Counted from the stretch's first letter, positions 55,501-64,000 are shown. The stretch is DNA of 64,000 nt from Lentzea atacamensis (GCF_003269295.1 NZ_QLTT01000003.1:310001-374000), one strand, 5' to 3'. Notes: generated by a model from the letters alone, not told the origin. Translations and numbers: made by a program.

Positions 55501-58500
55501 GGCTGACGCGGCCAGGGACTTCCAGCAGGCGCTGGCTGCCGCCGGCTGGGACCACCTGGTGGTGGCGCCGACTGCGGACGTGCACCTGCGCACGGCGTGG
55601 TTGAAGCGCGGCGGCCAGCTCGTCATGGACCGCGGTGGTGAGTGGCGGACGTTCCCGGCGCCGGACGTGGTCGAAGGGCTGGAGGTGCACGGACGCATCA
55701 CCAGGGGGTGGAGCGCGGAGTCGATCCGGTTTCTCACGAGCGATGTGCGCGTGGGCGTGCTGCGCGGTCCGGCTGGTGCCCCGATGGGAGTGTCCTTCAT
55801 GGTCGGCCGCGAAGGGCACTTCTTCGCGACGGAAATGGCGACGCCGCACGCGGGGACCACGTTCCAGGTTCCGGAAGGGCAGCCGCGCGCGGAGCGGGAG
55901 GTGCGCGCGGGCCGGGGCAGTTCCCTGGTCGCGCCGTGGCCGGAGCGGTCTGCCTATGTCGTCGCGCACGGCACCCCCTCCTCCGTGACGCTCAATCTCG
56001 TCGATGGGCGTGAGGTCGTCGTGCGTGGTCCGGCGCTGGCGACGGTGCTGCACGACCTGCGCCCGTTCCGGGAGCTGATGGCCGCGCACGATCCGGAGGC
56101 GCTCCTGCTGTTGTCATGCACGACCGCCCTGCTGCCGGGCACGGGCGGCGTCGCCCACGACTTCCAGCGGGCGCTGGCCGACGTCGGCTACCGCCAGCCC
56201 GTGGTCGCACCGACGACCAAGACCGGTGTGCACACGTTCCGCGGCGACGGGGCGTGGGAGAGTTTCCTGCTCGATGGCGGCACTTGGCGGCACTTCAGCC
56301 CGGCACCGGCGCTGATGCTGGGCAAGCTGCCGAACGAGCCCCGGTGGACCTCCTTCGACCCGGCGGGCGTGCGGTCGGAAGGCCTGGTGCGGGGAGACAC
56401 GACGGTCGGTGTGTCGTTCCGGCGGGACGGCGGCGGCTGGCCGGCCGGCACGGACCACCGCGCGGTCCAGGGGCTGGAGCTGCCGAAGCGGACGTTCTTC
56501 GTGGTGGCCGACTCGGATGCCGAGGGCCTGTTCGTCGTGCACACCGCCGACGGTGGAACGTTGCACGTCAACGGCACGGGGTTCGCGCGGCTGGTCGCCG
56601 AGACCAACCAGTTCGCCGTCAGGGACTTCCGGTACGACTCCGCGCCGATCGTGCTGATCACGCCGGCGCCGCTGAACGCCCCGAGCCAGGGCCGGTCGTT
56701 CCACCTCGCCCTGGCCAACGAGTTCGACGCCCCCGGCCCGCACTACGTGCCCAGGGGCCCGGTGCACGTGTCCGGCGACGGCCGGACCCCGGTCATCCGG
56801 TCCGAGCACGGCTGGACCCTCCACGACCGCTGGCTCGACGGTCCCCAGGACATCGGTCAGCTCGCGGCTCAGCCCGCCGCCCAGCTGGCCGGCGCTCGTG
56901 GCGGCCGGTCGGTCCTGCTGCCCGGCGGTCGCGAGCAGTTCACGCTGGCCCCGGCCGCGCACGGCCGCGGACGCCTGAACGGTGTGGACCCGACTGGCAG
57001 GGTGCGCCGGTTCGAGCCGGGCGACGTCGAGGCCCAGCCGATGCGGCACGGCGAGCAGCAGATCGGTCTGTCGTTCCTCGGTGGCCGGGAGCTGCCCAAG
57101 TCGTTGCTGTGGGCCGTCGAGCCCGGCAGTGAGCACCAGCGGACCTTCGTGCACCCGGAGAGCTCGTCCCGGTTCCCGAGCAGCAGGGGCGCGGCGGAGA
57201 TCGCGTCGCCGTGGGGCGCCGACGCGATGTACCTCGCCGCGCGTGGTGCGGAGAACTCCTTCGAGCTGCGGCTGACCGACGGCACGCCGGTGAGGGTGGA
57301 CGGAAGGACGTTCGGGCGCGCGCTGTCGGGGATCGAGGCGTTCCGCCGGATGGCTGCCGACAACGAGGGAGGCCAGCTGGTGCTGCTCGCCGGCCGGACC
57401 GGCGCCGGTGCGGCGGCCGGTGACCTCCAGCGGGCGCTCGCGGCCATCGGCTGGCACCAGCAGGTGGTGGCGCCGACGAGCGATGTGCACCTGCGGACCG
57501 CCCTGTTCCAGCAGGGCGGCCAGCTCGTGCTCGATCGAGGTGGGGCGTGGCGGGCGTTCCCGGTGGCGGACGTGGTCGCCGGGCAGAACCTGGAGGTGGT
57601 CGCCCACGCCGGAACGACCCGGTTCCACACGAGTGAGGTGCGGGCGACCGTGCTCACCGGACCGCGCGGTGTCCCGGCGGGCGTCACCTTCCTGGTCGGG
57701 CGGGAGCTGAACGAACACGCGGACTGGATGGCACGTCCCCACGGCGGGACGACGACCCACGTGGCGCCGGGCGAGGACCTGCCCACGCGAGTGGCACAGG
57801 ACCTGCGGGAAGGCCGGGGCGGCACCACTTCACCGTGGCCGGCGCGGTCGGTCCACATCATCACTCACGGCACTCCGCACGCCGTCTGGATCCAGCTGGC
57901 CGACGGCCGTTCGATCACGGTCAGCGGCGACGTGCTGGCCGCCGTGCTGCACGACCTGCGGCCGTTCCGGGACCTGATGGCCCGGCTCGAGCCGGACGCG
58001 GTGACGCTGATGGCGTGCCGGACGGGCAGCGAACGCGGTCGTGGCGCTGCGGCGGACGACTTCCAACGGGCACTGGCCGGGCTCGGCTACCGGCAGCCGG
58101 TGGTCGCGCCGACGACCCGCGTCGGATTCTCCGTGTTCCGCGACGGCATCGCGTGGCAGAACTACCTGGTCGATGGCGGCCGGTGGGAGCAGTTCTCGTC
58201 GGGCCCGGCACAGGTGCTGGGGCGGGTGGCAGGCGACGTCCGGTGGATCGCGTTCGATCCGGCCGCGGTGCGGTCCGAGCTGTGGCCGCACGGCGAAACG
58301 CAGATCGGTGTGTCGTTCCGGGCGGAACTCCCGACCGTGACGCACAGCGAGGTGCAGGGTGAACCGTTGCGCCGGCGCGCGTTCCGCGTCGCAGTGGAGT
58401 CCGATGTGGACGGTTCGCTGGTGGTGCGCACGGCTGGCGGCGTGCGCGTGCACGTCGACGGTGACACCTTCGCCAGGGTGCTGGGGCAGACCGCCGGGTT

Positions 58501-61500
58501 CGTGGACCCGAGCGGCTCCAGGTGGCCGGGTGCGATCGCGTTGATCACCTCTGGCGGACCGGTCGACGGCGCCGCCTTCCAGCGGACGCTGCTCCGCGAG
58601 TTCGCCGTCCGAGGTCCGGTGCACGAGGCCGGGGGCGCGGTGCACCTGCTCGACGGTGGTGAGCAGGTGGTGGCCGAGAACGGCTGGACCACGCACGGGC
58701 GCGAGCCCAGGCCCGCGCGGGAGGTCATCCACTTCACCCCGCCGTCGTTGCGGAACGAGCGCGCCGACGGGACGCTGGGTCGCGACGACGTGTCCGACCA
58801 GGACGCGCGGCTGGCCGCGTGGTTCGACGCGGCTGACCGCAGGGCGGAGGCGCGGCTGGCCGCCGAGCAGGACGCGCGGCAGGTCGCCGAGCAGACCGAG
58901 GCGCCCGCTGACCAGGTGGCGACGGCCGAGCGCGGTGCCGCCCTCAAGTCCGGTCGTTCCTGGTTGAAGCGCGTCTTCGGCCGGGAGACGGTGATGGCGG
59001 GCCTGGACGCGGCGACCGGTGAAGCGCGGACGTTCCGCCGCCGTGACGTCGTGGCGCACACGCTGATGTCGGACGGCCGCACGGTCGGTGTGACGTTCCG
59101 CAGCGGACCGGATCGGGTCGCGGTGCCGGTCACGGCGGCGCAGGGCAGGGTCTTCCACATCGATGCCGATGCGAGCGCGTCCAGGTTCGGCCTGATGTTG
59201 AAGGACGGCTCGCGCGTCACGGTCGACGGCGGGGTGCTGGCCGAGGTGGTCGCGAAGGCCAAGCCGTTCCGGACGGCGCAGACGCTCGCCGGTGTCGCCC
59301 TGCCGGGTGCGAACGCGGGCGTGCTCGGTCACGCCGGCGGTGCGGCGCACGACTTCCAGCGCGGCCTGGCCGTGTTCGGCAGGGACACCGCTGTGGTGGC
59401 CGAGGAAGGGCATGGCCGGTGGCGCGGGTTCGGTGGCGCCGTGGCGGGCGTCGAGGACAGTGGCCGGGTGCGGTTGTTCGGCGCGGCCGAGGTGCCGGTT
59501 CAGCCGGTGCGTGACGGCGACACCGTCGTGGGCGTGTCGTTCCGTGGTACGGCGGACGAGTCGATGCGCGCACCCGGCGCCGACTCCGCCGTGGTGGCGG
59601 TGGAGAACCGGCTCGACCGGTTCCAGGTGACTTTGGCCGACGGAACGAAGGTGTCGCTGGGTGGTTCGGCGTTCGCGGACGTGCTGGTGTCCACGTCGTT
59701 GTTCGGCGAGGCAAGGGAGAACCGCGGTGGCGAGGTCGCGCTGCTGGCGTCACGAGCCGGTGCGTCGGGCTGGCGTGGCGGCGCGGCCCGCGACTTCCAG
59801 GTCGCGCTGAGCGACCGGCTCGGTGTGGAGACCAAGGTGGTGGCGCCCGCCGGCGACCTGACGGCGCACGTGGACGGACTGGCGGGCATCGCCGAGGACG
59901 TCGAGGCCGAGACGTTCGATCCCGGCTGGCGGATGTTCCCCGCCGTGCCGCTGGACCGCCCGGTCCAGGCGGGCCACTTCGAGCGGGGCGAAATCCTCGA
60001 CGTCACCCCCGCGGACGTGCAGGCCGTGCCGCTGGTCGAGGACGGGCGGGTCATCGGGGTCACGTTCAGCGTGGACGGCGACGGCCTGGACACCGCGCTG
60101 TCGTGGGCGGCGGCCGACGGCAAGGACACCACCTCCGTGCTGCCGCGGGACGTCGGCCTGAACGCGGACACCATGGCGCGCGCACTCGACGCGCAGCCGG
60201 GTCGCGCGCCGTGGCCGGAGAACACGTTCTTCGTCATCGGGCACAGCTTCGCTTCCGGTGACACGTCCGGCTTCCGCGTCCACGACCGCGAAGGCGCGGC
60301 GCTGTCGCTGTACGGGTACCAGTTCGCCGATCTGGTGCGGCGGCTGGAGCCGTTCCAGGAGCGGATGAGCGGCCCCGGCCGCCCGGAGGCGATCGCGCTG
60401 ATCGTCTGCACGGTCGGTGACGACCGGCCCGGCACCGCCGCCCACGACTTCCAGCAGGCGCTGTCGACCGCCTTCGAGGTCGACGTGCCGGTGATCGCGC
60501 CCACCGACTCCGTCTACATCGGACTGCGGGACGGCCGCGCGGCCACCGCGCTGGAGCACGGCGGCACGTGGCTCGCGTTCTCCGGCGGCTACGGGCAGGT
60601 GCTCGGCACCGACGGCCAGGGCAGGCACATCGCGTTCGCGCCTGAGGAAGTCCGGTCGCAGACCGTCCGCGACGGGAACCGCCCGACGGGTTTGTCCTTT
60701 GTGGATGGAAACGGGCAGGCGGATCCGGCGAAGTGGCCCGCCGGTGCGATCGGCTTGGACGTGGCGGCGTCCGGTGATCGCTTCTCGGTCACGCTGACCG
60801 ACGGCAGGACGGTCACGGTCGACGGCCGCGCGCTGGCGAAGCTGGTGATGGCGTCCCCGGCGTTCCGCGAGGCCGCCGGGGCACAACGGCCGACGGCGTT
60901 CATGGTGTCCGCGGGTTCCGAGCAGGGCGTCAGCGCGTTCCAGCGCACCGTGGCCCGCAGCTTCGGTCTCGACGTGCCCGCAGTGGTGCAGCGCGGTGGC
61001 GAGTGGACCGCGCACGCCGAACCGGCGCAGTTCGCCGGAACCAGCGCGGACGGCAGGGTGGAGCTCTTCGCCCGGCCCGCCGTGGTGCTGGAGCACAGCG
61101 CCGCCGGAGTGTCGTTCACCGGCGACCCGCTGCCCGGCGGCGGTGCGCCGGACGAGTTCCGCGTCGCCGTCTCCGGTACCCACGACCGCTTCGACCTGCG
61201 GCTGACCGACGGCCGCCAGGTCACCGTGTCCGGCAGGGTCCTGGCCGACCTCGTGCACGGCACCGGCGTTCCGATCGGCGAGCGCATCACCCTGCTCGGT
61301 TCGGCGGCCGGCGAGCTCGACGCACCCGGTGGCGCCGCCCACGACTTCCAGCGCGCCCTCGCGCGCCGGTTCGAGGTGTGGCAGCCGGTGTCGGCGGCGA
61401 CCCAGGACGGCACCCTCCGCACGTTCCAGACCCTCGACACGCTGCCCCGGCCCCTGTCGGGCATCGAGCTCCCGTCCGGCGACGGGGGCCGCCGCCCGAT

Positions 61501-62146
61501 CACGTTCCAACCGGGCACGATCTCCGCGGCCCCGCTGCGGCACGGCGACCAGGTCGTCGGCGTCACGTTCCGCACCGGCGAGAAACGCCTCGGCGCCGAG
61601 GCGTGGGCCACTGCGGGCACCGGCACGACCCATCTGCTCGGGGCCGACCAGTTCGACCTCACCGAAGCCGGTGCTGCTCGCCCGTCGCCGGCGCCGTGGC
61701 CCGCCCGCACCTTCCACGTCGACGTCGAGGAGTACATCGCCGCCGACATGCTGGTCGAGACCCAGAACGGCCGCAGGGTCGTGGTCGACGCCGGCACGCT
61801 GGCCGCGATCGTCGCCCGCTCGGAGCCGTTCCAGCAGGCCTACGGCGGCGCACCCGAGGCTGTCACCCTGCTCGCGTCCAACGCCGGCGCGCCCGGTGGC
61901 GCGGTGGAAGCCTTCCAGCGCGCGTTGCACGAGCAGTTCGGCCGCACCGAGCCCGTTTACGCGCCGACCAACGAGCTTGAGCTGCTGGTGGCGGGCACCG
62001 TGGTGCACGACGCGGGGGAGTGGCGGCGCGTGGAGGTCTCGCCGGTCGACGACCTCGTGGACGCCGTGAGCGACGTGGAGACAGCGCGCCCCATGTCCCT
62101 CGCCGACTTCCTCGGCGGCACGCCGCCACGCGACGAGAACCGGTGA
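34505..62146 (+). CDS. Giant T7SS substrate, 9213 residues, lonely-Cys-type repeat protein
   Basis: One uninterrupted 27.6-kb frame from GTG 34505 (GAGGAAGAG upstream). Residues 1-135 are a WXG/CpnT-like helical domain; hydrophobic and Gly-rich segments fill about 105-300. Residues 425-879 are a Thr/Pro/Gly hexapeptide minisatellite; 880-1170 a charged linker; about 1220-2720 six beta-rich segments; 2856-9185 about 31 modules of roughly 200 residues in triplets. Nine modules keep His-Gly and, 48-55 residues on, Cys: H3165/C3213, H3816/C3866, H4430/C4480, H5063/C5113, H5914/C5964, H6530/C6580, H7155/C7205, H7788/C7838, H8580/C8635. I find no other Cys. There is no recognisable C-terminal toxin domain. 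The WXG-type start, missing signal peptide and neighbours indicate ESX export. Function unknown; a clan-CD-like peptidase array is my hypothesis. Confidence 0.9.
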   Translation: MTTELPPALQSLLKFTVGMPWPEGSEGDLEELSWQWEVMAGELDALSQQLLTVSGEFSTVMEGATSDEIQKMLSGTFREGAGQLEDQARAYAKMLKNAAADIQKTKIMIVSMLGILAATIASLLASLFGSLLVPGVITAARVGIGFALRMLVTRLMQYGLMNVAKTLFIRALTGAAFGAAFMVGLDGGIQAGQIIAGKRDGWDLNSLKGSVIGGVIGGALGGLGEGAVGLFSKIGRDIGRMLPRSIQGLKPLANTIVQIPLAVVSNPLTNKATNSPGGLTDGMFGSLEPGGGGPRAKVPSVDPAVVKPITVPNFNLPSIDLGNTSSSPAIDNGTRVGTTFTPPSTDASPVTSTPVPTQSSPVTPGGSTTTGGSTTTGSSTGAARDPSSSTPSTARGPGMSTSGSSATTPVDASGRPVTTSTAPATGTTPTTGTTPTTGTTPTTGTTPTTGTTPTTGTTPATGTTPATGTTPTTGTTPTTGTTPTTGTTPTTGTTPATGTTPTTGTTPTTGTTPTTGTTPTTGTTPTTGTTPTTGTTPTTGTTPTTGTTPATGTTPATGTTPATGTTPATGTTPTTGTTPTTGTTPTTGTTPTTGTTPTTGTTPTTGTTPTTGTTPTTGTTPATGTTPATGTTPATGTTPATGTTPATGTTPATGTTPTTSTGTTPTTGTAPTTGATPTTSTGTTPTTGTAPTTSTTPTTGATPTTSTGTTPTTGTTPTTGTTPTTGTTPTTGTTPTTGTTPTTGTTPTTGTTPTTGTTPATGTTPTTGTTPATGTTPTTGTTPTTGTTPTTGTTPTTGTTPTTGTTPATGTTPTTGTTPTTGTTPTTGTTPTTGTTPTTGTTPTTGTTPTTGTTPTTGTTPTTGTTPTTGTTPTTGTTPETRPVTSTSTDGPAPRRSDDPPVPSGGGDRQPLGSRDGVDPVDRSAREEQLRAPDAGERTAPQAPDRVAEQPVTAQEKRSTGTDDAVGGKLDAEDVGAGPDQRGAGTGDVTPVVGPVAGRLDGQDVGARPDQRTGGARPDVPAGSRPDQQRQDMPATGVRPETVGGRTDGPATGARPETQAGPGQSTGGTRPAEAGRAGNATDPARLRDGQQPERVVTTSDGAPVSERTPDADPAGRRQQPVTDEEAVPVASSGRVDEAATRLDEPSTRHEPEITPVREGDPATTPAPADLVRRARSERPIVDGDIDGTAVRKAIIDQLGLKETRADRLLREAVETHFSNENIKAHFHRAADGGVVVDLGVKTRQAPQVKIEVVGVSSGRDVQPKPADFANKRTRTPSEQSVTSERSPIMADARNFRVPTPFVNVTLRLAGLFNQPSSSMAAKLSRGLKTEVTETGLRAERSVHDVTFKLTVREPRKWPWLKGQTKTDAVSVDVPLVWPRREVAEPPAQPIRPELRPRDIAQVEINGLHKIYNEVERALAGPKAENFPIGHPGARRFRDWLATLPDRGAELLTGEPVREAFKLPGKRERVEVSIAVVDTQAVRPKETVDGRIVRKHDTSYESTSGQSVSLRWGGGLFVQAGDITGALGGGVGPIAYKYATTTTGSKTTAKGRQEVTSTYTGPVETQQVRFSYVVQVGSGADAHRVKIDADGTVWSKPEGAVEEPVRHATEPETSGRAVPETVDLDRALHQLDVIHTLPEETVAGIVGPTLHRLWVEGAVRSKDLGAFEQRLRQFVHDHAREIGRGEPVRLPVSAWAPDAPDVFVKARPVTAEARYVGVVPGETAKTVTSVSRKESVDLTKSWDTTAGVSGYVFDARVKNFKSGSAYIYGKHSTKNIESLTHEVGVEHRFDGERPLHRTSYPIEVEVALSDRWAGNGEKVHTFRGEADVLVPDRPAPVPDTTNSRRDSVVEDPDEVAPRWEKIDNTAGWRAASRMGTHRAAYLPPVFQLDSLKPVPDLVPTVARMVDEEPGNKVAGWGRRVLFGNRPANIDQHKPNNLAGADLTTPDERTAAREALEAFAELPARAGRFDRTAVFKDTVELRTYNRPGLLGDRERVVRVDLSADLTNPRIVSVDTTHKFSTAEVVEHGQTADRQKGKGIEVGASAVDVPPLGHKFASLITMGSGGVNYMSKQGSTEGTGVKESVVHTRTERAYLVEFDATYDLHTSKRQRWHDFLGGQHDGRSTSDAMRVHVPDAATAWIPASEIHQIGLLRDADLEHLLPEEVKAYRRTNEGETDSSPEHGSDNGSDAPGAREDQGSQPEDAAPDVAAPSNVGRGSGRVELHRLEAGKELLFQISSRIDEWSIEQGARSVPASVIELAQEVLTSPRTDLVNRGAGDFGSLNDRLLNDVLGPTLTGAEFGPALRSMLNGGLPVFLPAINVFGRVEQLVVLRADLGPGEFHRVAFDETVEAETAATRSSGSSSGSGWGGDWGIGAQAGMGKKGLPATGFGLSIGGFGETATTRTVTHEHGETVTAKRSLDAVEFLHDLHVTMDVYNYSRATKFRRFFPGGTWYEKPWSTDFTLPAAVRSVVPKDETVPVDGQQTPAQREATGSLKEWQQAQELPAGLKDQTPLHVRSFDSPALYEALDVLARGDGPRPVLHPRAIHQLQAATGSLPLRAHMRDLLAGQPYTVKITSDAVRQVDITADVVKRELIGPVRTELTTKVSDTDTTKVSTTTSVQTGMMPGAGASAVHVDNAQQRPGLNVIENFMKAVDYQSAADQTVKTTKETSSKDGAAPAGGGDERYLVRITPQWTITPTFRSSKAPEAWTEPVHTVPDSPIVIETDRAGLEQLGLADPVDAGSRTGTDAPSSEDARPRKSLIDFLNEPIDEDLPSVTQRRTIADFLSEPQEASPGRADEASDATSSGVPEPEQHRSPGRLDTIDEGDESVLPAADREAAPVRGTVAELDRTTWMDRRPFGVDPSGEIRHFEPGEVQARPLVRNGQEIGLTFLSGKDGARSLKWAQAPAESHLRGYVHPETSSAFPGVRGAERIVSPWRADSTYVAVSGGERHFELRLGDGTPLRVDGTTFAEVLTGLDSFRRMSEDNQAASLVLLSGRSGALDVPGGAARDFERGLRDAGLDHLVVAPTTDVHLRGPLFGGAGALLDRGGETVLDRGGRWRAFPTPDVIENAVLPATIGDGRVPTTFRTGDVRATGIQRADGTPVGVAFTVGPDLRHDAGTVTSEPTGTTRRYEAGYPTEEGLDAAEAGSRGRSETAPWPENSSYVFAHGEGDAVHLDLVDGRTVQVDGETFGRVLNDLKAFRDGTANTEALTLIACDTGVTPRAGGLAHDLQRALDQFGHRQPVVAPTRQVGTWQWNNGTWETWIADAGTWERFASGEARQLGVRNADGEWTSFAPANVRSVPVVRDDGSVAGVSFRPEGAVTPAGRAFVVDVESTPDGWLTVRTTDGTALSVDGPTFARVVAQSEPFRTAMGDGEQVPLALVPSTAAEVPSQRQAFQDTLQREFGFRETVYEMPVARTETEAVPGTSAEPDAGPARAEVVRDEAADLPPERVESEPHAAERDGGEGESQPSRTPSGLETIDEGDESVLPAADREAAPVRGTVAELERMTWIDERLAGVDLHGEIRRFEPGEVSVQALVRRGQEIGLTFLSGSDATRSLEWGEKPAASHLRSYLHPDTSSAFPGRRGAERFDSPWHPDSTYVAVRGSETSFELRLADGTQVRVDGATFADVLTGLDAFRRMAQTNATGSLVLLSGRTGAVDVPGGAARDLERGLAGADLDHLVVAPTTDVHLRTPRFGRGGELVLDRGGAWRSFPLPNVMENLTLSGILDDNSPVTFRSADVRTRPLVRADGAAMGLAFITGNELTVARGMEQHPYLGRTFHYGEGYNPRNDGRDTHGEPVGHYESAPWPEHSAYLLAHGEPGTFDLTLTDGRDVRVTGDTYAHLVNDLRPFRELMVEREPRGILLMSCWTGNVPAPGGAAFDFQRTLAQLGHPQPVTAPTRPSVISGNARWGWETRVTDGGTWEHFSSGPAHPLGEFVVRGGTSWDSFKPAEVRSEPVLRDGRVVGMSFRDEGAAAPGSAWAEAGGTDLDGAVPQRSFVVDVESAPDGRYVLHTADGDVAFVDGPAFAKVVSESEVFRTAMDAEHLALTLVTSTPLEGGQGGGFHDALVSEFGFRETVHEPRGAADVVVGEDGMPVLRTEDGWTVHGVPSFDDLTDTTSTHGTPSPDRVPWVDQRPQGVDPAGEVRRFEPGEVQVRPLVRGEQQIGLTFLSGREEAGALRWAAAPQSEHLRAFMHPEGSSGFPSRRGAEEVAAPWRADSMYVAVRGGADAFELRLNDGSRVSVDGSTFGRVMADLTPFRQLTDRNEGGSLVLLSGRSGGGAARDFQQALADAGWDHLVVAPTADVHLRTPAWGRGGQIVVDRGGSWQAFPLADVVENRALPATSRGLPTEFRTSEVRVTALNGPDGGPLAVTFAVGREMRDDAVTLSLPHRGTTLLLPEGDHGHQAGRDLREGRDASQPAPWPERSAYVVPHGDADSVGLELIDGRSVTVTGEVFADVLQDLRAFRDLMAARDPDAVVMLSCETGAVRGPGGVARDFQQALVGFGHHQPVVAPTTVVTLHTYHRDAWATYLADGGRWETFSSGGAFPLGRLADEARWVPFEPGAVRSAPILRGDRSVGVSFHDDGGRIADGAVPERAFAVEVETNADGLYAVRTPDGDRVFVDGPVFARVVGESEAFRGAVAERAPLALVTSTLPADAGQVRAFRDALVSEFGFRETVFERTPDGWTPHRAADDTAASAPSPARTGDEGEITLADADGRNVADDGDITPSDDEAGQLRPDEFEQVPPPQAPPWVDRRPMGVDLHGEVRRFEPGEVRVSRMWRRTDPLGLWNNNPVGLTFLSGADRTNSLRWGAEPRSTHRQTFVHPEGSSSFPSSKGAAEQMGPWRRDAMYVAVRAENGTFELRLKDGSRLGVDGSTFGRVTAQLDKFRRMANHNESGTVVLLADRSGMGGAAGDFQRALATQGWHQLVVAPTTEVHLRTDWPGRGGQIVVNRGGSWRAFPEAEVVRNLEIEAETGHGRPTTFRTSEVRITSINGPDGRPQAVTFQIGTDQRFGLRSLSRPHEGTTGLMPEGVSSFAEVDRAVRTGRADVQLAPWPERSAYVNMHGSPETVTVELTDGRTVRVRGEEFADLLFDLRAFRDLMSAREQEALTLLSCSVGADRRIGGFTHDFQQAIARLGYRGPVVAPTRTLITHTHRPGVWGTQVVDAGRWEHFSSRSATVLGLLADEARWAPFEPREVRSTPIMHGDRQVGVSFRRDGAGETGPVPEGAQAKQFSQRTVHVSAESDADGRIVVYTGEGRPVHVEGGTFARVLIESETFRGMGPLRREDPLALVVSTPLDGPTRGRAFHNALRLEFLVENPVHEPRGAAGLRDGGDGGPAVWTQDGWTVYNHNDNLTVRVIPGGADTTLRGVDLSGEVRRFEAGEVQVQRMWRKTNPLGLFSDPVGLTFLTGPARDASLTWGAEPRSTHLQTLVHPMPSLSGTPGDGPRQTAAPWRENALYVAARGDKDYFELTLKDGSSLRVDGSTFGRVMAQLDKFQQVANRNDGGAVVLLTNWAGSGEAARDFQQALEAAGRREQVIAPTTEIRLRADEAGAGQIVVSHGGTWRAFPMADVGTSDVPVAGRVARSTTAPDADSGRMSRSVAEHGEPSAPSREPARLQGVDATGEVRRFEPGEVRVQRMWRKTDPLGLFHEPVGLTFLGGSERSTSLRWGAEPRSEHLRTFVQPVSSSAFPSSKGGMEAPARWRKDSMYVAVRGGEDSFELRLTDGTRVRVDGETFGRVVSELPKFQRMAEVNAGGSVVLLAGRSGAGAAAGDFQRALTANGWHQLVVAPTTDVHLRTDWLGRGGQIVVDRGGSWRAFPLADVVQGLELEARTPERGWPTRFHTSEVRVTSINGPDGRPQFVSFVVGRELRHDLTDLSLPHRGTTSLVAGNADHGRPDRSQPAPWPERSAYVTLHGNPDSARLELTDGRTVTVRGDALGELLHDLRVFRDLMSVREQEALTLVSCSTGADRFGGGTAYDLQQALAGFGYRQPVVAPTTVVQVGAPLKDAWDTVVTRGGRWEQFSSGPAWTLGELHGEARWIPVEPAEVRSRPIMHGDRPVGVSFWRDGEGGAVPGDARTMPLPKRTFYVSAESDADGRLVLHTRDGATVHLDGPAFARIVGNSETFRGVRDFRRLGPIALAVSTPLGGQSWGKHFHQVLNREFGVENPVHQPRGAAGLRRGEDGAPVVWSQDGWTVHDRTADVPELVVRHTTGPDADGGRMSRSGPSSSTGRLHGVDTTGEMRRFEPGEVRVRPLTHDAEQIGLTFLSGRDRSASLRWAAEPKSEHLRTFMHPEGSTSFPSSKGAAEVTGPWRRDAMYVAVRGGADSFDLRLSDGTRVRVDGPTFGHVLAELTPFHKMTENNGSGTLVLLAGRSGEGAAARDFQQALAAQGWDHLVVAPTADVHLRTAWLQRGGQIVVDRGGSWRAFPLPDVVEDLVLPASTLRSAPTEFRTSQVRVAAVTDPQGKPLAMTFSTGDELRDDVRMLRRSPAAATWLLPEGDLGRRFDQDANAGRVVSHPAPWPQQSAYVTMHGFANHAFLDLNNGRGVLVTGDVLAKVLHDLRPFRDLMSAREQEALTLLSCTTGAVRAAGGTAHDFQRALAGLGHHQPVVAPTKKVALHEWRGTNTWDTVVIDGGRWEQFSSGPASALGRLRDDSGWVSFTPSEVRSTPVLRDGRLAGVSFLDEGAVVAHDAVPQRAFVVDVEPGGTNEFVVRTARGDSVFVDGRVLARVVGESEAFRGAEQAPVALALSRPLDGSGQVRGFHETLIRDYGFRESVFEPRRDGWAEYRVARQEPADGVTPHADAEPAGSVDGARVKAPVQGQSGAGQSGAGRTVTGPDTDRDLSVSSSTPERASSTGRPLHGVDPAGEVRRFEAGDVLATPLLRGLKIVGLTFVHGGGFYESVRWGSEPRAQHLRTFTNPESFPSSKGAEPTASPWRKDAMYVVVRGGEDSFELQLRGGSAVRVDGSTFGRVMSQLDDFHRITRSNDSGSLVLLAGRSAAADAARDFQQALAAAGWDHLVVAPTADVHLRTAWLKRGGQLVMDRGGEWRTFPAPDVVEGLEVHGRITRGWSAESIRFLTSDVRVGVLRGPAGAPMGVSFMVGREGHFFATEMATPHAGTTFQVPEGQPRAEREVRAGRGSSLVAPWPERSAYVVAHGTPSSVTLNLVDGREVVVRGPALATVLHDLRPFRELMAAHDPEALLLLSCTTALLPGTGGVAHDFQRALADVGYRQPVVAPTTKTGVHTFRGDGAWESFLLDGGTWRHFSPAPALMLGKLPNEPRWTSFDPAGVRSEGLVRGDTTVGVSFRRDGGGWPAGTDHRAVQGLELPKRTFFVVADSDAEGLFVVHTADGGTLHVNGTGFARLVAETNQFAVRDFRYDSAPIVLITPAPLNAPSQGRSFHLALANEFDAPGPHYVPRGPVHVSGDGRTPVIRSEHGWTLHDRWLDGPQDIGQLAAQPAAQLAGARGGRSVLLPGGREQFTLAPAAHGRGRLNGVDPTGRVRRFEPGDVEAQPMRHGEQQIGLSFLGGRELPKSLLWAVEPGSEHQRTFVHPESSSRFPSSRGAAEIASPWGADAMYLAARGAENSFELRLTDGTPVRVDGRTFGRALSGIEAFRRMAADNEGGQLVLLAGRTGAGAAAGDLQRALAAIGWHQQVVAPTSDVHLRTALFQQGGQLVLDRGGAWRAFPVADVVAGQNLEVVAHAGTTRFHTSEVRATVLTGPRGVPAGVTFLVGRELNEHADWMARPHGGTTTHVAPGEDLPTRVAQDLREGRGGTTSPWPARSVHIITHGTPHAVWIQLADGRSITVSGDVLAAVLHDLRPFRDLMARLEPDAVTLMACRTGSERGRGAAADDFQRALAGLGYRQPVVAPTTRVGFSVFRDGIAWQNYLVDGGRWEQFSSGPAQVLGRVAGDVRWIAFDPAAVRSELWPHGETQIGVSFRAELPTVTHSEVQGEPLRRRAFRVAVESDVDGSLVVRTAGGVRVHVDGDTFARVLGQTAGFVDPSGSRWPGAIALITSGGPVDGAAFQRTLLREFAVRGPVHEAGGAVHLLDGGEQVVAENGWTTHGREPRPAREVIHFTPPSLRNERADGTLGRDDVSDQDARLAAWFDAADRRAEARLAAEQDARQVAEQTEAPADQVATAERGAALKSGRSWLKRVFGRETVMAGLDAATGEARTFRRRDVVAHTLMSDGRTVGVTFRSGPDRVAVPVTAAQGRVFHIDADASASRFGLMLKDGSRVTVDGGVLAEVVAKAKPFRTAQTLAGVALPGANAGVLGHAGGAAHDFQRGLAVFGRDTAVVAEEGHGRWRGFGGAVAGVEDSGRVRLFGAAEVPVQPVRDGDTVVGVSFRGTADESMRAPGADSAVVAVENRLDRFQVTLADGTKVSLGGSAFADVLVSTSLFGEARENRGGEVALLASRAGASGWRGGAARDFQVALSDRLGVETKVVAPAGDLTAHVDGLAGIAEDVEAETFDPGWRMFPAVPLDRPVQAGHFERGEILDVTPADVQAVPLVEDGRVIGVTFSVDGDGLDTALSWAAADGKDTTSVLPRDVGLNADTMARALDAQPGRAPWPENTFFVIGHSFASGDTSGFRVHDREGAALSLYGYQFADLVRRLEPFQERMSGPGRPEAIALIVCTVGDDRPGTAAHDFQQALSTAFEVDVPVIAPTDSVYIGLRDGRAATALEHGGTWLAFSGGYGQVLGTDGQGRHIAFAPEEVRSQTVRDGNRPTGLSFVDGNGQADPAKWPAGAIGLDVAASGDRFSVTLTDGRTVTVDGRALAKLVMASPAFREAAGAQRPTAFMVSAGSEQGVSAFQRTVARSFGLDVPAVVQRGGEWTAHAEPAQFAGTSADGRVELFARPAVVLEHSAAGVSFTGDPLPGGGAPDEFRVAVSGTHDRFDLRLTDGRQVTVSGRVLADLVHGTGVPIGERITLLGSAAGELDAPGGAAHDFQRALARRFEVWQPVSAATQDGTLRTFQTLDTLPRPLSGIELPSGDGGRRPITFQPGTISAAPLRHGDQVVGVTFRTGEKRLGAEAWATAGTGTTHLLGADQFDLTEAGAARPSPAPWPARTFHVDVEEYIAADMLVETQNGRRVVVDAGTLAAIVARSEPFQQAYGGAPEAVTLLASNAGAPGGAVEAFQRALHEQFGRTEPVYAPTNELELLVAGTVVHDAGEWRRVEVSPVDDLVDAVSDVETARPMSLADFLGGTPPRDENR
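35777..37141 (+). repeat. 18-bp minisatellite coding a T-G-T-T-P-T/A repeat
   Basis: About 76 in-frame tandem copies of an 18-bp unit (ACGGGTACCACGCCGACG and close variants) encode TGTTPT or TGTTPA. GGT/GGC, ACC/ACG and CCG/CCC wobble changes define sub-blocks. A disturbed block at 36476-36640 brings [12 protein letters not shown] and TGATP. The peptide should be an extended, possibly O-glycosylated stalk between the N-terminal domain and the rest of the protein. Confidence 0.95.
38160..42680 (+). repeat. Six beta-rich segments of the giant protein
   Basis: Between the linker and the module array I see six related-looking segments, at about 38160-38650, 38880-39300, 39605-40000, 40420-40920, 41430-41910 and 42190-42670. 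Each has a strand, a Thr/Lys-rich stretch (often with a glycine-rich hairpin such as [14 protein letters not shown] or [11 protein letters not shown]), then a strand like YLVEF or YLVRI, a basic turn and a closing strand ending V-VPD/VP. Helical spacers separate them. Similarity is at pattern level only. Confidence 0.5.
43070..45046 (+). repeat. Giant-protein super-repeat 1 (A-B-C modules)
   Basis: About 659 residues from the [15 protein letters not shown] opening. Module A has SG and GR where His-Gly and Cys would be ([16 protein letters not shown], exactly 50 residues apart). Module B has H3165 and C3213 ([17 protein letters not shown]). Module C has neither (FVVDVES, LALVPST). It is followed by a linker almost identical to the one before it. 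Confidence 0.85.
45047..46909 (+). repeat. Giant-protein super-repeat 2 (A-B-C modules)
   Basis: About 621 residues. A: YVAVRGSE and LLSGRTG. B: H3816 and C3866 ([16 protein letters not shown]). C: FVVDVESA and LTLVTSTP, ending in an [15 protein letters not shown] element that recurs in later repeats. Confidence 0.85.
46910..48775 (+). repeat. Giant-protein super-repeat 3 (A-B-C modules)
   Basis: About 622 residues, including a 45-residue acidic linker at the end. A: YVAVRGGA and LLSGRSG. B: H4430 and C4480 ([16 protein letters not shown]). C: FAVEVET and LALVTST. Confidence 0.85.
48776..50605 (+). repeat. Giant-protein super-repeat 4 (A-B-C modules, MWR variant)
   Basis: About 610 residues. 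The A module carries an insertion, [18 protein letters not shown], shared only with repeats 5 and 6. A: YVAVRAEN and LLADRSG. B: H5063 and C5113 ([17 protein letters not shown]). C: VHVSAES and LALVVSTP. Confidence 0.85.
50606..51355 (+). repeat. Giant-protein super-repeat 5, orphan A module
   Basis: Only 250 residues: a single A module of the MWR type ([16 protein letters not shown]), followed directly by a linker and the next A module. B and C are absent, so this unit has no His/Cys pair. It looks like a product of unequal recombination. Confidence 0.85.
51356..53203 (+). repeat. Giant-protein super-repeat 6 (A-B-C modules, MWR variant)
   Basis: About 616 residues. A: YVAVRGGE and LLAGRSG, aligning without gaps to B over the 50 residues. 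B: H5914 and C5964 ([17 protein letters not shown]). C: FYVSAES and LAVSTP. The closing [10 protein letters not shown] linker matches the one before this repeat. Confidence 0.85.
53204..55084 (+). repeat. Giant-protein super-repeat 7 (A-B-C modules)
   Basis: About 627 residues. A: YVAVRGGA and LLAGRSG. B: H6530 and C6580 ([17 protein letters not shown]). C: FVVDVEPG and LALSRPL, then a polar linker with SGAGQSGAG. Confidence 0.85.
55085..56980 (+). repeat. Giant-protein super-repeat 8 (A-B-C modules)
   Basis: About 632 residues. A: YVVVRGGE and LLAGRSA. B: H7155 and C7205 ([17 protein letters not shown]). C: FFVVADSD and IVLITPA. Confidence 0.85.
56981..58735 (+). repeat. Giant-protein super-repeat 9 (A-B-C modules)
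   Basis: About 585 residues, then a charged helical linker to 58999 rich in Ala/Glu/Arg. A: YLAARGAE and LLAGRTG. B: H7788 and C7838 ([17 protein letters not shown]). C: FRVAVESD and ALITSGG. Confidence 0.85.
59000..62059 (+). repeat. Giant-protein super-repeat 10, divergent six-module block
   Basis: About 1020 residues with six recognisable modules, less alike than those upstream. Only the third keeps the pair, as H8580 and C8635 ([16 protein letters not shown]; spacing 55). The others read [32 protein letters not shown] and FHVDVEEY at the His position. The block runs almost to the C-terminus. Confidence 0.8.
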
Positions 62147-62315
62147 GGACTACAGTCGGTGGTCACCTCCGCGCGGGCGTGGCCAGGACTTCCGTGAGTG
62201 ATTCCCCCGGAGGTTGCCGCCCGGCGCACCAGGAGGCTCCACCGGCTCCCGATGGGTTCCTTGAATGGACACGCACGAGAAGCAACACGACGAGCACATC
62301 GGCCGGGAGGCTGTG

Positions 62316-63026
62316 ATGGCGGAGACCGCCACGACGACCGAGCAGACCGAAGCCCGGTTCGAGGGTGACCAGTGGGTGTTCCTGATCGACCCGGCCTGGC
62401 AGGCGGAGCAACCGGAGCCCGCCGAGGGCGAAGAGCGCCCGCGGCCGCCTCTCGAGGTGGTCGTCGGCGGGTGGTTCGTCGAGCAGGACGGCACCACCAG
62501 CCGCTTCCACGCCAACCCCGACTACCTGCCGACGCGGCCGGATTCGCCGACCGACCCGGTGGACGCGACGCTGCAGATGGTCACGCGTGGCGAGGCCGAG
62601 CCGGGTGAGCTGCTGTCGATCATGACCGAGGGCAGCGTCTTCGGGCTCGCCGTGACCGAGGAGAACACCCCGGTCGTGGTGATGTCGCCGGACGAGGTGC
62701 CGTGCGTCGTGGTCGCCACGGCTCCCGCGCACAGCCGGCGCATCGCGGAGATCAAGGAGCTCGACAACATCGCGGCCTGGGCCGAGGTCAGCCTGGAGCA
62801 GCTCGTCGGCCTGCTGCCGGAGGAGGGCGTCGACGTGCTGCTCAACGCGGGCGCACCCGCGTCGATGCGGCTGATCGCCGCCGCGCTCCGCCAGGCCCTC
62901 GCCGAGGCTCCCAAGCCCGAAGCCGCCGCGCCCGAGGGCGAAGCCGCAGACGGCCGTCCGGCCACCGAGGCGGAGGCGCCGAAGTCCCGGGCCAAGAAGG
63001 CCAAGCCCGAGGCCGCCGCGGGCTGA
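62316..63026 (+). CDS. Type VII secretion system-associated accessory protein
   Basis: A 236-residue acidic soluble protein. ATG 62316 is chosen because GGGAGG lies 5 bp upstream; an in-frame ATG at 62265 has none. Residues 15-60 form a beta-rich part (QWVFLIDPAWQ, EVVVGGWFVEQDG). Residues 75-140 resemble an SseB-type fold (DATLQMVTRG, LLSIMTEGSVFGLAV, VVVMSPDEVPCVVV). The tail is Ala/Pro/Glu/Lys-rich and disordered. From memory, RefSeq describes a T7SS-associated family found next to lonely-Cys giants, and this fits. It is probably a cytosolic chaperone or escort for the giant substrate encoded 169 bp upstream. Confidence 0.75.
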   Translation: MAETATTTEQTEARFEGDQWVFLIDPAWQAEQPEPAEGEERPRPPLEVVVGGWFVEQDGTTSRFHANPDYLPTRPDSPTDPVDATLQMVTRGEAEPGELLSIMTEGSVFGLAVTEENTPVVVMSPDEVPCVVVATAPAHSRRIAEIKELDNIAAWAEVSLEQLVGLLPEEGVDVLLNAGAPASMRLIAAALRQALAEAPKPEAAAPEGEAADGRPATEAEAPKSRAKKAKPEAAAG

Positions 63027-63033
63027 CGTCGTC

Positions 63034-63082
63034 GATGAAGGGCGCTTTCATCCACGAGAGGTCGATGAAGGCGCCCTTCATC
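63034..63082. terminator. Bidirectional hairpin after the T7SS island
   Basis: Nineteen-base arms (63034-63052 and 63064-63082) pair fully with one G-U wobble around an 11-base loop. They start GATGAAGGGCGCTTTCATC on the left. The element lies 7 bp after the accessory gene's stop and 14 bp before the convergent regulator's stop, so it can terminate both. Confidence 0.8.
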
Positions 63083-63096
63083 GCGAGCGGAGCGGG

Positions 63097-64000
63097 TCAG
63101 GCGGTGAAGCGGCCGGTCAGCATGGCGGCCGCGAGTTCGACCCTCGAGCGGTAGCCGGTGCGGGAGAAGAGGCGCGACAACCGGCCCTCCACGCTCTTCT
63201 CGCTCGTGTCGAGCAACGTCGCGATCTGCTTGTTGCCCAGGCCGTCGGTCACGAGCACCGCCAGCAACCGCTCGTTCTCCGCCACCGTCGCCTGCCGGCC
63301 CGGCACCGGAATGCCGTGAGTGCGCATCAGGTTGCGCAACACCGACCGGTGCAGCAACGCGTCCATCGTGCCCGCCGCCTCGTAGGCCTCCGACAGCAGT
63401 TCCGGTGCGCCCACGCCGAATCGGACGAGTCGTTCCAGCCCGTCGGCCAGTTCCAGCGATGGCCGGCCACGCAGTAGTGCGGTGGCCTCGGCGGCCGCGC
63501 CTCGGTCGGCGTGCACGGTCGCGTGCAGGACGAGCCTGTTGATCTCAGCCTGCTCGGTGTGCATCCGCTTCGCCACCGCGGCGACGCGCTCCAAGTAGCA
63601 GGACAACGACATCTGGTCTCCCCGGCTGACGGCGATGTCCGCCAGGGAGATCCACAGCAGGTCCGTCAGTGCGACCACACCCGTCGCCTCGGCGTGGTCC
63701 AGCGCCTGCACGAGCACCGTGACGGCGTCCGCCTGCCGCCCGAACAGGCCGTGATGCGCTGCCTCGGCCACGGCGAGCAGGTGGGGGAGTGCGGGGACGC
63801 GCTCGCGGGCCGTGTTCACCATCTCCAGCGCGCGGACGAGTTTTCCCTTGTGCAGCAACAAGGTCGCGGCGACGTGGAACATGACGCCGTGGCCCGGGCC
63901 GCAGCCGGTGTGCGGTTCCGTGGCCAGGCTCTTGCGCACCAGCTCCAGCGCTTCGTCCGCCCGGCCGCCGGCGGCGGCCAGCGTGGCCTGGCACGCGAGC
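63097..64000 (-). CDS. LuxR-family regulator, 5' end outside window
   Basis: The C-terminal 301 codons of a large regulator; the frame is open to the right edge, so the true start lies beyond. Visible residues form TPR-like helical repeats (LVRALEMVNTARERVPALPHLLAVAEAA and following). They end in a LuxR/GerE helix-turn-helix (NERLLAVLVTDGLGNKQIATLL, then EKSVEGRLSRLFSRTGYRSRVELAAAML, quoted as separate segments of the last 60 residues). The form fits the LAL class (AAA-type ATPase plus TPR plus LuxR), but the ATPase part is not in the window. It converges on the T7SS island and may or may not regulate it. Confidence 0.82.
   Translation of the reverse strand, partial: LACQATLAAAGGRADEALELVRKSLATEPHTGCGPGHGVMFHVAATLLLHKGKLVRALEMVNTARERVPALPHLLAVAEAAHHGLFGRQADAVTVLVQALDHAEATGVVALTDLLWISLADIAVSRGDQMSLSCYLERVAAVAKRMHTEQAEINRLVLHATVHADRGAAAEATALLRGRPSLELADGLERLVRFGVGAPELLSEAYEAAGTMDALLHRSVLRNLMRTHGIPVPGRQATVAENERLLAVLVTDGLGNKQIATLLDTSEKSVEGRLSRLFSRTGYRSRVELAAAMLTGRFTA

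Noticed and set aside
61900-62146. Possible C-terminal toxin domain in the giant protein
   Set aside because: The end reads as a further decayed module (VTLLASNAG, then VYAPTN) plus a short acidic tail. No toxin motif is visible.
1-64000. tRNA, rRNA, insertion sequences and attachment sites
   Set aside because: I saw no tRNA-like cloverleaf with CCA-adjacent arms, no rRNA signature, no transposase and no flanking direct repeats indicating an integrated element.

Overview
The window reads as chromosome of a high-GC actinomycete, most likely a member of the Pseudonocardiaceae or a close relative. The base composition is strongly GC-rich, GTG starts and 4-base ATGA/GTGA gene overlaps are common, and one intergenic element fits the streptomycete -10/-35 form. 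It also carries a mycobacterial-type ESX (type VII) secretion locus without eccE. The genus cannot be fixed from sequence alone.

Left part (1-16.8 kb): carbohydrate scavenging. A GH95 alpha-L-fucosidase enters from the left edge. It is followed on the minus strand by a lipoprotein-like SNase-fold/CBM2 protein, a LacI-type repressor, a small unknown protein, a PNPOx/PhzG-like flavoprotein, a small secreted protein and a degenerate isoprenyl-synthase-like protein. From 6.9 to 15.1 kb runs a tightly coupled operon: gluconolactonase-type lactonase, CUT2 ABC transporter (ATPase, permease, lipoprotein binding protein), beta-hydroxyacid dehydrogenase, gluconate-5-dehydrogenase-like SDR, L-idonate-5-dehydrogenase-like zinc enzyme and D-2-hydroxyacid dehydrogenase. 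Together they fit import and redox interconversion of an aldonate or keto-aldonate. A PAS-LuxR regulator and a DHDPS-family protein that has lost both catalytic residues follow.

Right part (16.8-63 kb): one type VII secretion island. It holds an 864-residue protein with a possible ADP-ribosyltransferase-like C-terminus, mycosin, a minus-strand three-ATPase EccC, EccD, EccB, two small WXG100 proteins, and a string of helical, Gly-rich and Pro/Ala-rich secreted-type proteins. A YbaB-like protein and a third WXG-type protein lead into one 27.6-kb gene (34505-62146) encoding 9213 residues. A T7SS-associated accessory protein follows it. The right edge cuts a LuxR-type regulator on the minus strand.

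The giant protein is the highlight. After a WXG/CpnT-like N-terminus come about 76 tandem copies of a 6-residue Thr/Pro/Gly repeat, six beta-rich segments, and about 31 copies of a roughly 200-residue module in triplets. In each complete triplet one module keeps a hydrophobic-His-Gly motif and, 48-55 residues later, a hydrophobic-Ser/Ala/Val-Cys motif. The other two have lost both residues. The nine cysteines in these modules are the only ones I can find in the whole protein. The modules match what I recall RefSeq calling the lonely Cys domain. The His/Cys layout resembles clan CD peptidases (caspase, gingipain, C80 families), which I offer as a hypothesis.
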